The notes under the pieces were generated by a model. It was given only the letters and a program-made list of their open reading frames with translations, was not told the origin of the DNA and did not search any database. Source: Streptomyces sp. NBC_01549 (GTDB lineage: Bacteria; Actinomycetota; Actinomycetes; Streptomycetales; Streptomycetaceae). Taken from it: a stretch of DNA of 64,000 nt. The translations under genes were made by a program, and so were the position numbers. Of this stretch, positions 26,538 through 35,170 are shown piece by piece (within the stretch, counting starts at the first letter, position 1; each line of letters begins with the position of its first letter). The stretch spans positions 682,001-746,000 of the forward strand of contig NZ_JAPEPW010000003.1 in assembly GCF_026339955.1 (NCBI RefSeq), in the 5' to 3' direction.

Positions 26538-27926
26538 TCAACGCTCACCCACTTCCGCGTGGGCAGTTCCGGTCAGTGTCCACCGGGCTTCGGAACGCCA
26601 GCCGCCCCACCACCGCTCCACGACGATGTGGGCATCGGCGCGTTCGCTGTTGCGGCACACCAGCCTGCTGCCATCGGGGTCGGTGTACTCGAGCGCCAGC
26701 GTCCGTTCCTCGGGTTGCGTGACGGTCACATAAATGCGACGTAGGCCGGCTCGCCCGGTGACCGACCAAACCGGCAGGCCGATGCGAGCGCGGAAACGCC
26801 CGAGGCCCGCCCATCCGAAGGCGGAGCGCAGTCCGCGTCGCGGCCAGGTACGTCCGTTCTTGCGCAGCCGCAGGAACACCATGGGGGGCAGCTTTCCCAG
26901 TACGGGCCGCATCGCCACCGCGGCAACGACCTCCAGCACGTCTCCGTCACCGAGATCGGCATGCAGCCATGCCCAGCGGCGAGCGTTGCCATGCCCGTAG
27001 ATCCGCGCGGTGGCTCCTGGCGCGCCACGCAGCTCGAGTCGACCGCCGGGATGCTCCACGACACCGGTGAACTGGCATGTCGACGCCGGAAGCATCTGCG
27101 CGGCGGGAAGGAGTGGGCGCCGCCAGGCCCACCGCGGAAACGTGTACAGCGGCGCGCCCAGGGAGGTCTGTTCCACGTCCCAGCGGAAGCGCCCGGTCGC
27201 GCCCCTCAGCCGTCCGGAGCCCACCATGGCCTCCGTGGTGTCGAACCCCTGCGGTGATGCCACCCACGGCTCCGGACCGAACCGTGCATACTCGACAGGT
27301 CCTTCCGGAGGGAAGACCGCAACCCAGCCGTGAGCGTATTCCGTCGCTCCGTCAGTGGGCGCCGTGAGTTCATGATGCAGCCAGATACCAGTACCGGTGA
27401 CAGGATCGGTGAGGGTGGTGTACCAGACCTCCGTCCGTCCCGGCGAGCCGTCCCAGCGGGGTGTGTACGCGCTGACGCCCTCGTCACGACGGGGAAAGCG
27501 CCAGCTCGCCAGGAACGGCACGAGCCGGCTCGCGAGTGGGAACCGCAACGTGCCCTGCCCGACCTGCTGCCCGTCCTCGTAGACGCTGTACGGGAGCACC
27601 GTCACCGACGCCACCGGCCGGCGCAGGGAGACCGACTTCCAGCCCACCAGCAGGTATTTCCGGTCTCCGACGGTGAAGCCGACACGGTAGACGATCCTGC
27701 GCCGGGCGAGCGGCGAGATCTCCATCTCACCGGCGGCGCCGGGGTCGTCGACCAGACCTTCGATGCGAACGCGTCCGGACACCCGCGCGGTCGTTGTCCC
27801 AAGCGGTCTGAGGACCGACGTCGCCTGCACGGAGAGGTCCAGGCGGACCCGCCGAGTCTCCGCATCGCCGACGAGGCGCACCGTGCCCCGCATCGTCTCG
27901 GCAAAGGTTGTACTGCGTGAGTTCAT
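26538..27926 (-). CDS. Lipocalin/CrtC-like protein with GMC-oxidase-associated N-terminal domain
   Basis: A 462-residue soluble protein. Residues 1-135 (TFAETMRGTVRLVGDAETRR, RRRIVYRVGFTVGDRKYLLV, GWKSVSLRRPVASVTVLPYS) resemble the beta-rich domain appended to bacterial GMC/cholesterol-oxidase-like proteins. Residues 150-460 have the two-lobed lipocalin pattern of CrtC/AttH proteins (EVWYTTLTDPVTGTGIWLHH, HGWVAVFPPEGPVEYARFG, ARIYGHGNARRWAWLHADLG). Start: ATG 27926 after GGAGG. It sits behind a TTGACA promoter covered by the best palindrome. The fusion suggests handling of a hydrophobic substrate made or oxidised by the neighbouring GMC enzyme. Specific function unknown. Confidence 0.7.
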   Translation of the reverse strand: MNSRSTTFAETMRGTVRLVGDAETRRVRLDLSVQATSVLRPLGTTTARVSGRVRIEGLVDDPGAAGEMEISPLARRRIVYRVGFTVGDRKYLLVGWKSVSLRRPVASVTVLPYSVYEDGQQVGQGTLRFPLASRLVPFLASWRFPRRDEGVSAYTPRWDGSPGRTEVWYTTLTDPVTGTGIWLHHELTAPTDGATEYAHGWVAVFPPEGPVEYARFGPEPWVASPQGFDTTEAMVGSGRLRGATGRFRWDVEQTSLGAPLYTFPRWAWRRPLLPAAQMLPASTCQFTGVVEHPGGRLELRGAPGATARIYGHGNARRWAWLHADLGDGDVLEVVAAVAMRPVLGKLPPMVFLRLRKNGRTWPRRGLRSAFGWAGLGRFRARIGLPVWSVTGRAGLRRIYVTVTQPEERTLALEYTDPDGSRLVCRNSERADAHIVVERWWGGWRSEARWTLTGTAHAEVGER

Positions 27927-27955
27927 CCGGCAGATCCTCCGCACAGAGAGTGCTA

Positions 27956-27996
27956 AGTGGCTGAGCCACTGAATCACTGGGCCCATTCGGTGTCAA
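27956..27996 (-). promoter_or_regulatory. Promoter and perfect GntR-type operator
   Basis: On the reverse strand TTGACA (27996-27991) is followed, 20 bp on, by AGTGGCT-G-AGCCACT (27956-27970), a perfect 15-bp palindrome 30 bp before the start codon. This is the best of four copies and defines the consensus. Confidence 0.7.
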
Positions 27997-28119
27997 TGGG
28001 CTCCTACGGGGCTGAACGCCCGCCGCGCAGCGGTAACTTGGCTCGTCGTCGACGGCGGGTCACTGTGCAATCTCAAGGTGTGCACGAGACTGTGCACACC
28101 TCTGCGCTGTGATCCCGAA

Positions 28120-28330
28120 AGAACTGCACCGGCACGTCGGGAACGGTCCGCCGGTGATAGCCGTGCACATGTCCCGACGACACCCTGCAGACCGGGCCGA
28201 CCGCGGTGTCCTCCGGAGTCCCCGCGCACAGCAGGATCCGCTCACCCTCCTCGACTACCTCTTCGACGACCAGCTGGATCTGCTCCGAAAGCACCATGCC
28301 CACAAGCTCTGCGGCGCTGCAAAGCTTCAG
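28120..28330 (-). mobile_element. ISL3 transposase N-terminal remnant
   Basis: QLVVEEVVEEGERILLCAGT, VGPVCRVSSGHVHGYHRRTV are the first 70 residues of an ISL3-type transposase (compare the element at 20.7-22.4 kb). Everything after TVPDVPV is out of frame or missing. Confidence 0.7.
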
Positions 28331-28370
28331 CGGTTCAACGGCCCGCAGGTCTGCGAGGTTTGACGTACTC

Positions 28371-28385
28371 AGTGGATGAGTCACT
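28371..28385. promoter_or_regulatory. GntR-type operator, third copy
   Basis: AGTGGAT-G-AGTCACT, a perfect palindrome differing from the 27956 copy by one symmetric base pair. It lies 530 bp before the phosphoesterase start. A degenerate form (GGTGACGGGCACTCA, 28463-28477) followed by CCTGATGCAGG (28484-28494) lies closer to that gene. Confidence 0.6.
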
Positions 28386-28916
28386 GTCCCACCTCTTGCA
28401 GCACCGAGCCTTGGTGCTCCACTCTTGGCGAGGCTTTCCTCCGTAGACCGGCCTGCCACATAGGTGACGGGCACTCATTTCTGCCTGATGCAGGGAAATT
28501 CCAGTGTCGTATCGGCCTTTGATCGATGTCGGCAGCACCCGCTCCCTGCGCCGGCCGCGGCCCCAGGAGACATGCCGGCCGGCACCGGGCGCCACCCGTT
28601 GCGCACCGGCCGCCTTTGACAGCACACCCCCACCTGCCATCTGGACCCGCACGCCCGTCTGCACCGGCCTCGGCAGATGCGGGCCTCGCCTCCGCGCGCG
28701 GCCCTTTGGAGCCGACGGCCGTCACCGCGGCATCCGCACGCCTGCCACTGCCTCGGCGCCTGCTGCCAAGCCCGGTCGCCCGGCCCCGCAGCACCCTTCC
28801 CGCGTCCGGCGGCAACCTGCCTCCCAGCCCCCCAGCCCCGAGGGACGGAAACCGCACCCCACCGTGCCTCTTCCCATCGCTCCACCCCACACCCCATCGA
28901 TCGAACAGGACGCGAC
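28386..28916. other. Long leader or intergenic region before the phosphoesterase gene
   Basis: About 530 bp without a convincing gene. It contains TTTCTG-CCTGATGCAGG-GAAA (28478-28498), whose core also occurs next to the operator at 34460. The last 200 bp are C-rich and may be untranslated leader. AGGA at 28906 serves the start at 28917. Confidence 0.5.
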
Positions 28917-31145
28917 ATGGAAATCTCCCGGCGAAGAGTCCTCGCGGCAGCCGCGGCAAGTGTGGTGGCGGCAGCCATCGACGTCGGCGGACTGCGAGCC
29001 GTCGCCAGCGCCGCGACGCAGGCGCCCTCGACCACTGGCTCCACCTTCGGCCTCACCACGTTCGACGTGACCGTACAGCGCGGTCCGGACCTGGGCGAGG
29101 GCTACCACGGCATCGTCGCGGCTCCCGGTGAGCCGCATATCGTCCGCCGGGACCTCGCCGACGCCGCCACTCCCCAGATCACCCGGTCGCTGGCCGCCTT
29201 CGCTCAGATGTCGGACCTGCACATCATCGACGACCAGTCGCCGCTGCGCGTGGAGTGCCTTGACCGGCTCGCGGACTTCGGTCCCCCGCACTACAACTCC
29301 TACCCGACCGCCTCTGCCTACCGGGCCCACGAGTTCCTCTCGACGCACTCCACCGACGCCATGTGCCGGGCCCTCAGGGCAGTCGACCGGGGACCACGCA
29401 CCAGCGCCCCGCTGGCCTTCACCGTGGTCACCGGTGACGCGGTGGACAACTGCCAGTACAACGAGACCCGCTGGTACGTCAACCTGCTCGACGGCAACAC
29501 CGTCCGCCCCGACTCCGGCGACCTCGCCAAGGACGAGAGCGTCTCCAGCGGCATCTTCGGGCCCGACGCCAACTACTGGCACCCGGAGGCGCACCAGAAC
29601 CCGCCGGACAACGACGACCTCAACGGCTTCCCTGTGCTCCCCGGGCTGCTGGCGGCCGCCCGCAAGCCCTACACCGCCACCGGCCTCGGCATGCCGTGGT
29701 ACGCCGCCTACGGCAACCACGACGCGATGGTGCAGGGCAACGTCCCGCCCGACGCGCTGCCCTTCGACCCGCTGAAGAGCATCGCCACCGGCAAGACCAA
29801 ACTGACACAGGTCAACGGGGTTCCGGACGTCTTCAACTACACGGACCCCTCGTACTACGTCGAATTCCTCGAGGACATCATCACCGGCGACTTCACCTTG
29901 AAGACCGCCACCGTGACCCCCGACCCCGGGCGCCGGCTGCTGTCACGGCAGGAGTTCGTCTCCGAGCACTTCAACACCACCGGACTACCGGCCGGCCACG
30001 GGTTCGCTCCGGGCAGCGACAAGGCGTACTACGCGATACCGTCCGGGGCCAACGACCTCGTCAAGTTCCTCGTCCTGGACACCACCAACGAAAGCGGAGG
30101 CGCCGACGGCGCGCTCGGCCAGGACCAGTGGAACTGGCTCCAGACCCAACTCAAAGCCAACAGCTCCCGCTACGAACTCGACGACTCCGACGGCACCAGG
30201 CCCCGGACGGTCGTCACCCAGCCCGGCGTCACGGACAAGCTGTTCGTCGTCTTCTGCCACCACACGATCGACTCGATGGACAATACCGACGACGACCACC
30301 CGCACGGCGGCGCTGCCCTGCGCGACCTGCTGCTGCGCTTCCCGAACGTGGTCCTAATGGTCGACGGCCACACCCACGCCAACAACGTCACGGCCCACCG
30401 TCCCGCCTTCCCCTCCACCCTCGGAAAGGGCTTCTGGGAGGTGAACACGGCCTCGCACATCGACTGGCCCATCCAGAGCCGCGTCCTGGAGATCGCCGAA
30501 GGCGGCGGCCTGCTGTCCATCTTCACCACCATGGTCGACGCCGACGCGCCGCTGTCGGCCAACGGGGACACCGGCACCCCCGCGGCACTGGCCTCCCTGG
30601 CGCGGGAGCTCTCCGCCAACGACCCGCAGGAAGTGGGCCGGGGCATCGACAAGCGCCGTGGCATCCCCAACGTGCGCAACACCCAGCTGCTCATCCCGGT
30701 ACCCTTCACCATCCCCTCCGGCGCCGGCACGCCACTCGCCGGCGTCGGCTGGCCCCGTCTCCAGCAGGGGCAGACCGGTGACCTGGTCAAGGCCCTGCAG
30801 TACCTGCTGAACGCTCGCGGTGCGGCCCTGACCCCGGACGGCACCTTCGGCGCTGCCACCGCCAGTGCCCTGCGGTCCTTCCAGACCAGGATCGCCCTGT
30901 CGGCCGACGGCATCGCCGCCGCGCCGACCTGGCAGGCGCTCGTCGTGACGGCTGTGCAGGGCAGCACCGGTCCGGCGGTGTCGGCGACGCAGAGCCTGCT
31001 GAACGCTCGCGGTGCGGCCCTGCCCGTGGACGGCGTCTTCGGGCCTGCCACGGCCTCTGCCCTGCGGTCGTTCCAGACCAGCCGCGGGCTCACGGCCGAC
31101 GGCATCATGGCCTCGCCCACCTGGCAGGCGCTTCTGGCGCCCTGA
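28917..31145 (+). CDS. Tat-exported metallophosphoesterase with two peptidoglycan-binding repeats
   Basis: A 742-residue protein. MEISRRRVLAAAAASVVAAA is a twin-arginine signal (SRRRVL). The catalytic part has the calcineurin-like motifs: AQMSDLHIIDD (metal Asp/His), VVTGDAVDN (GD-x-x-D/N), AAYGNHDAM (GNHD), CHHTIDSMD and VDGHTHANN (GHxH). Its arrangement fits the family I know as TIGR03767 (PPA1498-like phosphoesterases). Residues about 605-670 and 675-740 are two PG_binding_1 repeats (GDLVKALQYLLNARGAALTP, DGTFGAATASALRSFQTRIA and its twin), which would tether it to the wall. Substrate unknown. Lies in the putative GntR regulon. Confidence 0.88.
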   Translation: MEISRRRVLAAAAASVVAAAIDVGGLRAVASAATQAPSTTGSTFGLTTFDVTVQRGPDLGEGYHGIVAAPGEPHIVRRDLADAATPQITRSLAAFAQMSDLHIIDDQSPLRVECLDRLADFGPPHYNSYPTASAYRAHEFLSTHSTDAMCRALRAVDRGPRTSAPLAFTVVTGDAVDNCQYNETRWYVNLLDGNTVRPDSGDLAKDESVSSGIFGPDANYWHPEAHQNPPDNDDLNGFPVLPGLLAAARKPYTATGLGMPWYAAYGNHDAMVQGNVPPDALPFDPLKSIATGKTKLTQVNGVPDVFNYTDPSYYVEFLEDIITGDFTLKTATVTPDPGRRLLSRQEFVSEHFNTTGLPAGHGFAPGSDKAYYAIPSGANDLVKFLVLDTTNESGGADGALGQDQWNWLQTQLKANSSRYELDDSDGTRPRTVVTQPGVTDKLFVVFCHHTIDSMDNTDDDHPHGGAALRDLLLRFPNVVLMVDGHTHANNVTAHRPAFPSTLGKGFWEVNTASHIDWPIQSRVLEIAEGGGLLSIFTTMVDADAPLSANGDTGTPAALASLARELSANDPQEVGRGIDKRRGIPNVRNTQLLIPVPFTIPSGAGTPLAGVGWPRLQQGQTGDLVKALQYLLNARGAALTPDGTFGAATASALRSFQTRIALSADGIAAAPTWQALVVTAVQGSTGPAVSATQSLLNARGAALPVDGVFGPATASALRSFQTSRGLTADGIMASPTWQALLAP

Positions 31146-31402
31146 CGCCGGCAGGTGCCGCGGCAATGCGGCACCGTCCGGTCCCGGCCCGCCCACGGCG
31201 GCCACCGCCGCACCAGACGGTGTCCGCCGTGGGCGAGCCCATCTCCCAGTCCACGGGCATCCAGTCACGCCGGCCCGCGGCCGTCCGCCACCCCCGAGCC
31301 CCCGGACCGCCGTGGCTGGCCCGGGATGCATCCGGCAGGTTCGCCGCCACCTCAGGTCACGTCTTCCGGAGCCGGCGGTGTGGTCCGCAGTCTCCCGCGG
31401 CT
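31146..31402. other. Convergent intergenic region
   Basis: About 257 bp between the ends of the phosphoesterase gene and the GMC operon. A short inverted repeat (TGCCGCGGCAATGCGGCA, about 31157-31174) could act as a weak terminator. Nothing else seen. Confidence 0.4.
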
Positions 31403-32989
31403 CTATCGACCGGGCAGCGGGACGCCGCCCGTGATCGCCACTCCGGCCTCAGCGACGCGGGCCGCGATCCCGGCAGTCGCCCGTTCAGCCAGCGCAGCGA
31501 TGGTCAGTGACGGGTTGACCGTGAGCGAGGCCGGAACAGCCGAGCCGTCAGTGACGAACAGGCCGGTGAGTCCCCGCAGTTCGTGCTTGTCGTTGAGGGC
31601 GCTGGTGGCCGGGTCGTCGCCGATGCGGGCGGACCCGAGCGGGTGGGCCGTGACCGAACCGGCCACGTCCTCCGTCCATGGGCGGACCCGGGACAGACCA
31701 TCCTTCTCCAGTATTCCGCGGAGCGCCGTGTCTGCCCGGTCCCATGCCTGGCGGGTTCGGGTGGTGGGGTGGAAGGACATCGTGCCCTGACCGAGACCTG
31801 GTGCCAGGCGGATGAAGCTTCCGGTCGGGGGAGCCACCCCGAAGGTGCCTTCGTTGTCGTCCTCGGTCATGGCGAGCAGGGTGAGCCAGGACTTCCAGCG
31901 GGCTCGCATCTGCCGTTTGTCAACGCCGAACCAGCTCGGCGCACCGGTTGTCTGGGCAAGGACATTGGTCAGCGGCGGGAAGTAGATCTGCTGGAGCATG
32001 AACCGGCTGTACTCCGGTGCGGACGGATCCAGGTAGTCGTACGTCGCAGAGGTGATCGGCCGGCCGATCGGCAGCCCCTGATAGGCGGTCCCGTCGGGAC
32101 GGGAGAGCCCGAGCAGCGACCGTACCTTGCTCTCGTCGACATCGGCGACGCTGACGTGGTCGCCGTTGCCGGAGAAGTAACGCCCGACCGCGTCCGGGAC
32201 ACCGCCGAGCAGCGGGGAGGACCGCTGGAGGATCACCGGCGTGCCCACCGCGCCTGCCGCCACCACCACGACTTTGGCGTTGATGATCCCCACGTTCGTG
32301 GTGCAGGTGTAGTCATCGGGGTCGAGGACGGTGTAGGTGACCGCGTAGCGGTAGCCGGACTCCAGTGAGGGTGTGATCAGCTGGACCTCGTGGAGCGGTC
32401 GGATGACCGCACCGTGGGCTTCCGCTGCGGGCAGATAGTTGAGCAGCATGGAGCGCTTGGCGTCGAACTTGCAGCCCGACAGCATCCAGTTGCAGTTGGT
32501 GCAGGCCGCGGTGTCCACCGCGACCGGAACAGGATTGCAGGTGTGCCCGGCCCGCTGGCAGGCGGCCGCCAGCACCCCACCCGCGTAGGAGACGTCCGAC
32601 CAGCCGGTGCGGGCGACCGGCAGCGCCTGCTCCGCCCGGTCGTACCAAGGGTCGAGCGTGGCACGGCTGATGGACGCCGGCCACATCCGCCGCCCGATGC
32701 TGCCGCGGCGCTCGAAGGCGTACGACGGTGCCCTTAGTGAGCCGGCAAAGTAGACGACGCTGCTGCCGCCGACGCAGTTGCCCGCCACCACCGACACGCC
32801 GTCGCCGCGGATCACGTCGACGATCTTGTTGAAAGTGCCGAGCCGCATGGAGTGGCTGAACTCCGCCGCACCCCAACGAGGCCCGCGTTCGAGGATGGTG
32901 ACGCGTGCTCCGCCCGCGGCCATGTAGTACGCGGGGATGGCCCCGCCGAACCCGCTGCCGATCACCAGGACGTCCGTGGTCTCGCTCAT
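31403..32989 (-). CDS. GMC family FAD oxidoreductase
   Basis: A 528-residue flavoprotein. N-terminal dinucleotide fold VLVIGSGFGGAIPAYYMAAG; NCVGGSSVVYFAGSL (GMC FAD-binding motif); a four-Cys segment DTAACTNCNWMLSGCKFDAK as in cholesterol-oxidase-type members; AGAVGTPVILQRSSPLLGG (PROSITE-like GMC-2) and C-terminal VTAHPLGSARIGDDPATSAL, then VNPSLTIAALAERATAGI, with the catalytic His. Family members oxidise sterols, alcohols or sugars; substrate not readable. The ATG at 32989 overlaps the stop of the DUF5987 gene (ATGA). No signal peptide, so it may be co-exported with its Tat-dependent partner. Confidence 0.92.
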   Translation of the reverse strand: MSETTDVLVIGSGFGGAIPAYYMAAGGARVTILERGPRWGAAEFSHSMRLGTFNKIVDVIRGDGVSVVAGNCVGGSSVVYFAGSLRAPSYAFERRGSIGRRMWPASISRATLDPWYDRAEQALPVARTGWSDVSYAGGVLAAACQRAGHTCNPVPVAVDTAACTNCNWMLSGCKFDAKRSMLLNYLPAAEAHGAVIRPLHEVQLITPSLESGYRYAVTYTVLDPDDYTCTTNVGIINAKVVVVAAGAVGTPVILQRSSPLLGGVPDAVGRYFSGNGDHVSVADVDESKVRSLLGLSRPDGTAYQGLPIGRPITSATYDYLDPSAPEYSRFMLQQIYFPPLTNVLAQTTGAPSWFGVDKRQMRARWKSWLTLLAMTEDDNEGTFGVAPPTGSFIRLAPGLGQGTMSFHPTTRTRQAWDRADTALRGILEKDGLSRVRPWTEDVAGSVTAHPLGSARIGDDPATSALNDKHELRGLTGLFVTDGSAVPASLTVNPSLTIAALAERATAGIAARVAEAGVAITGGVPLPGR

Positions 32990-33642
32990 GCGGGGCTTCC
33001 CGAGGGAGTCGTGGCCGGGTGGAGTGCCGCGAGCGGGCGGCCGTAGGAGAAGTCCGCGAACCGCCACAGGCCGTCCGGGTCCGGCGTGGGGAAGCGCAGC
33101 CAGGCCAGTCCCGGGTGGCCCTGGGTCAGGGCGGAGCCCGTGTCGAACTGCCCGGCGGTGTCGAAGGCGATACCGACCATCAGGCTCAGGACCTGCCAGA
33201 CCGGCTGGTCGATGTCATCCGAGCCGAACAGGCCGCGGACCAGGTTGGTTCGGTGCGAGAAGGAGAGATCGACGAAGGGTGGCCGGCTGGGCGACAGCCA
33301 GATCAGCCGGACCGCCGCGTAGGCGACGGCACGGACGTCGAGCAGGGCCGCAATCGCCGGCAGCAGCGGGGCCAACGGCAACTGGGGCGAGTTCATGACG
33401 TCGATGACACCCGCCTGGACGGCGCCTGGCCCAGTGACCGCTCCGGCGCACACCCGATCACCCGAGAACCGGCTCTCACCGGGGATGAGGGTGTCGGCAA
33501 AGGCCCCCAGGGTCTGTGTCGTCCAGTCCTCGGAGACATCAGCCGCGGCGGATGCCGGGGCGGCGGTGAGCCCCCCGGTGGCCAACACGGCAACCGATGC
33601 GGTGAGCGCCTTCAAAATCGCTCGTCGGTCGAGGGTAGACAT
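32986..33642 (-). CDS. Tat-exported DUF5987 protein (GMC partner)
   Basis: A 218-residue protein with a twin-arginine signal (TLDRRAILKALTASVAVLAT, cleavage at ASA). The mature part (TQTLGAFADTLIPGESRFSG, VYAAVRLIWLSPSRPPFVDL-like helices, FDTGSALTQGHPGLAWLRFP) matches the DUF5987 family, which resembles gluconate-2-dehydrogenase subunit 3: a small Tat subunit that carries a GMC flavosubunit across the membrane. The four-base overlap with the GMC gene supports a two-subunit enzyme. Confidence 0.85.
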   Translation of the reverse strand: MSTLDRRAILKALTASVAVLATGGLTAAPASAAADVSEDWTTQTLGAFADTLIPGESRFSGDRVCAGAVTGPGAVQAGVIDVMNSPQLPLAPLLPAIAALLDVRAVAYAAVRLIWLSPSRPPFVDLSFSHRTNLVRGLFGSDDIDQPVWQVLSLMVGIAFDTAGQFDTGSALTQGHPGLAWLRFPTPDPDGLWRFADFSYGRPLAALHPATTPSGSPA

Positions 33643-33648
33643 GACCCA

Positions 33649-34320
33649 TCACCCGATCAGTGCGCAGCCGAGGTCGAAGGGAAGCGCCACGGTCAAACCC
33701 GTCTCGCCGGCCTCCTGACCATAGCCGGACAGCACGTCGGCCAGTTCGTCGAAGTTCGCCGAGCGCAGGACGGCGATGGCGTCACCGATGCCCACCGTCC
33801 GGCCGTTGACGCTGAAATGGCTGAGGCGGGCACCGGCCCGTTGGTTGGTCTTGTCCCACCAGTACTGACCGTCCCAGGCCACATACGGTACGGCCCCGTT
33901 GGTGGCCTGCACGCTCCAGTGGTCCCGCTGGTAGTAGCGGCAGGTCAGCATGGTGATGGCGAAGCGGGAGGGCTCGGCGACCAGGAAGCGCAGGGCTCCA
34001 CCGTCGTCGAAAGTGATGTCGCGCTTGTTGTATTCCACACACAGCGGGTTCATGAACATCAGCCACAACGGCGGCTGCTCACCCTCGCCGAACTCGTGCC
34101 AGGTGCACGTGCCGGCGAACTCCGGCTCGGCGAAGGGCCCGACCGGCGGCACGGCGGAGGACGCCTGGACCGCCGAGGTGGTTACAGCTCGGGCCGCGCT
34201 GACGGCAGCGGCCGACTCGGCAGGTGCGGCGGATGCGTTCTTGCCCGGCAGCAGTGCGGCGCAGACCCCGAGGACAAGCGCGAAGCCGGCCGCGGTGGTG
34301 CGCAGATACAGAAGAGACAC
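33649..34320 (-). CDS. Secreted hypothetical protein, first gene of the GMC operon
   Basis: A 223-residue protein starting at GTG 34320 after GGGAGG, with a signal peptide (LRTTAAGFALVLGVCAALLP, cleavage near ASA). The mature part has two Cys-containing segments (FAGTCTWHEFGEGEQPPLWL, TMLTCRYYQRDHWSVQATNG) and a beta-rich core (VPYVAWDGQYWWDKTNQRAG). No family recognised. It precedes the DUF5987 gene by 6 bp, so it is co-transcribed with the GMC pair. A distal ATG upstream would add an unlikely hydrophilic N-terminus. Confidence 0.75.
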   Translation of the reverse strand: MSLLYLRTTAAGFALVLGVCAALLPGKNASAAPAESAAAVSAARAVTTSAVQASSAVPPVGPFAEPEFAGTCTWHEFGEGEQPPLWLMFMNPLCVEYNKRDITFDDGGALRFLVAEPSRFAITMLTCRYYQRDHWSVQATNGAVPYVAWDGQYWWDKTNQRAGARLSHFSVNGRTVGIGDAIAVLRSANFDELADVLSGYGQEAGETGLTVALPFDLGCALIG

Positions 34321-34442
34321 AGGACCTCCCGGAAGCGGAACAGAGTGGTGTCGCTCAGAAAGGCCGCCGCCGTGGCACCGATGGCGGGGAACCGGCACAC
34401 CGATGATGGGGCACACCTACCACGCAGTACAAGAGGTGGTCG

Positions 34443-34470
34443 GGTGACTGAGCCACTTCCCTGATGCAGG
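34443..34470. promoter_or_regulatory. GntR-type operator, fourth copy, with CCTGATGCAGG motif
   Basis: GGTGACT-G-AGCCACT (34443-34457) lies 123 bp upstream of the GMC operon. It matches the consensus at 13 of 15 positions. CCTGATGCAGG follows at 34460-34470, the same eleven bases found at 28484-28494 before the phosphoesterase. Confidence 0.6.
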
Positions 34471-35167
34471 AAGACCCCGTCGCGTCGACCCCGCCGAGAC
34501 GGCACCCGTCATAGACCAGGGGTCGACCGACCAGTACGTCGTCACCCCCATGCTGCCCGCCCCCCACCCCAGCGCGCCTGCTCGGAGCTCCGCACGGGCG
34601 GCCGCCGGTGCACTTCCTGGGACGGGGTGACGCCGATCGCCGACGTCTCCTTAAAGGGAGTCAGACCCGGCGCATTCAGGCCACAGCGCTGATGCCTGGC
34701 GCCGGTTCAGGATCAGTTGGGCGCGCGATGGTCCCGCCTCAGCGCTGCACCTTTGTCGCCCGGTCCCCAGCGGCCCCGAGACCATCACAGCGTGGCTGAA
34801 GCCGTTCGCGGAAATATACCTCGGAACCACATGAGGTGACGCATCGTCACGTCCTGCTACTCCGGTGCGCCAGCGGCATCTCACCCGATCCCCCGTCACA
34901 TCGGCCTTCGAATGGGAGGACCGCGTCATCCGGCTAGGGCGTGGGCGATGCCTCGGTGAGAGACATCCAGTGCTGGACGGTGTTCTGGTGGGAACCGGTC
35001 GTCGTGCCTGCGGCCACTGCCTCCGCGTCCGCGACGGAGCACGGTGCCCGTTCGCGGGTCAGCAGGACGAGCGGCCACTGAGGGCCGGGGCCGGCCCCCG
35101 CTCCATCGAAGGCGGTCCAGTCCCGTTTACGAACGGGTGGACGTGGCCTAGCCTCAGTACCGGTAAC
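34471..35167. other. Intergenic region with no clear gene
   Basis: About 700 bp. A coding-like tail (forward ETITAWLKPFAEIYLGTT then stop near 34829) may be the end of a lost gene. Otherwise nothing recognised. Confidence 0.4.
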
Positions 35168-35170
35168 TTA

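Noticed and set aside
28722..29720. 332-codon reverse frame over the phosphoesterase start
   Set aside because: Shadow of the well-supported phosphoesterase gene.
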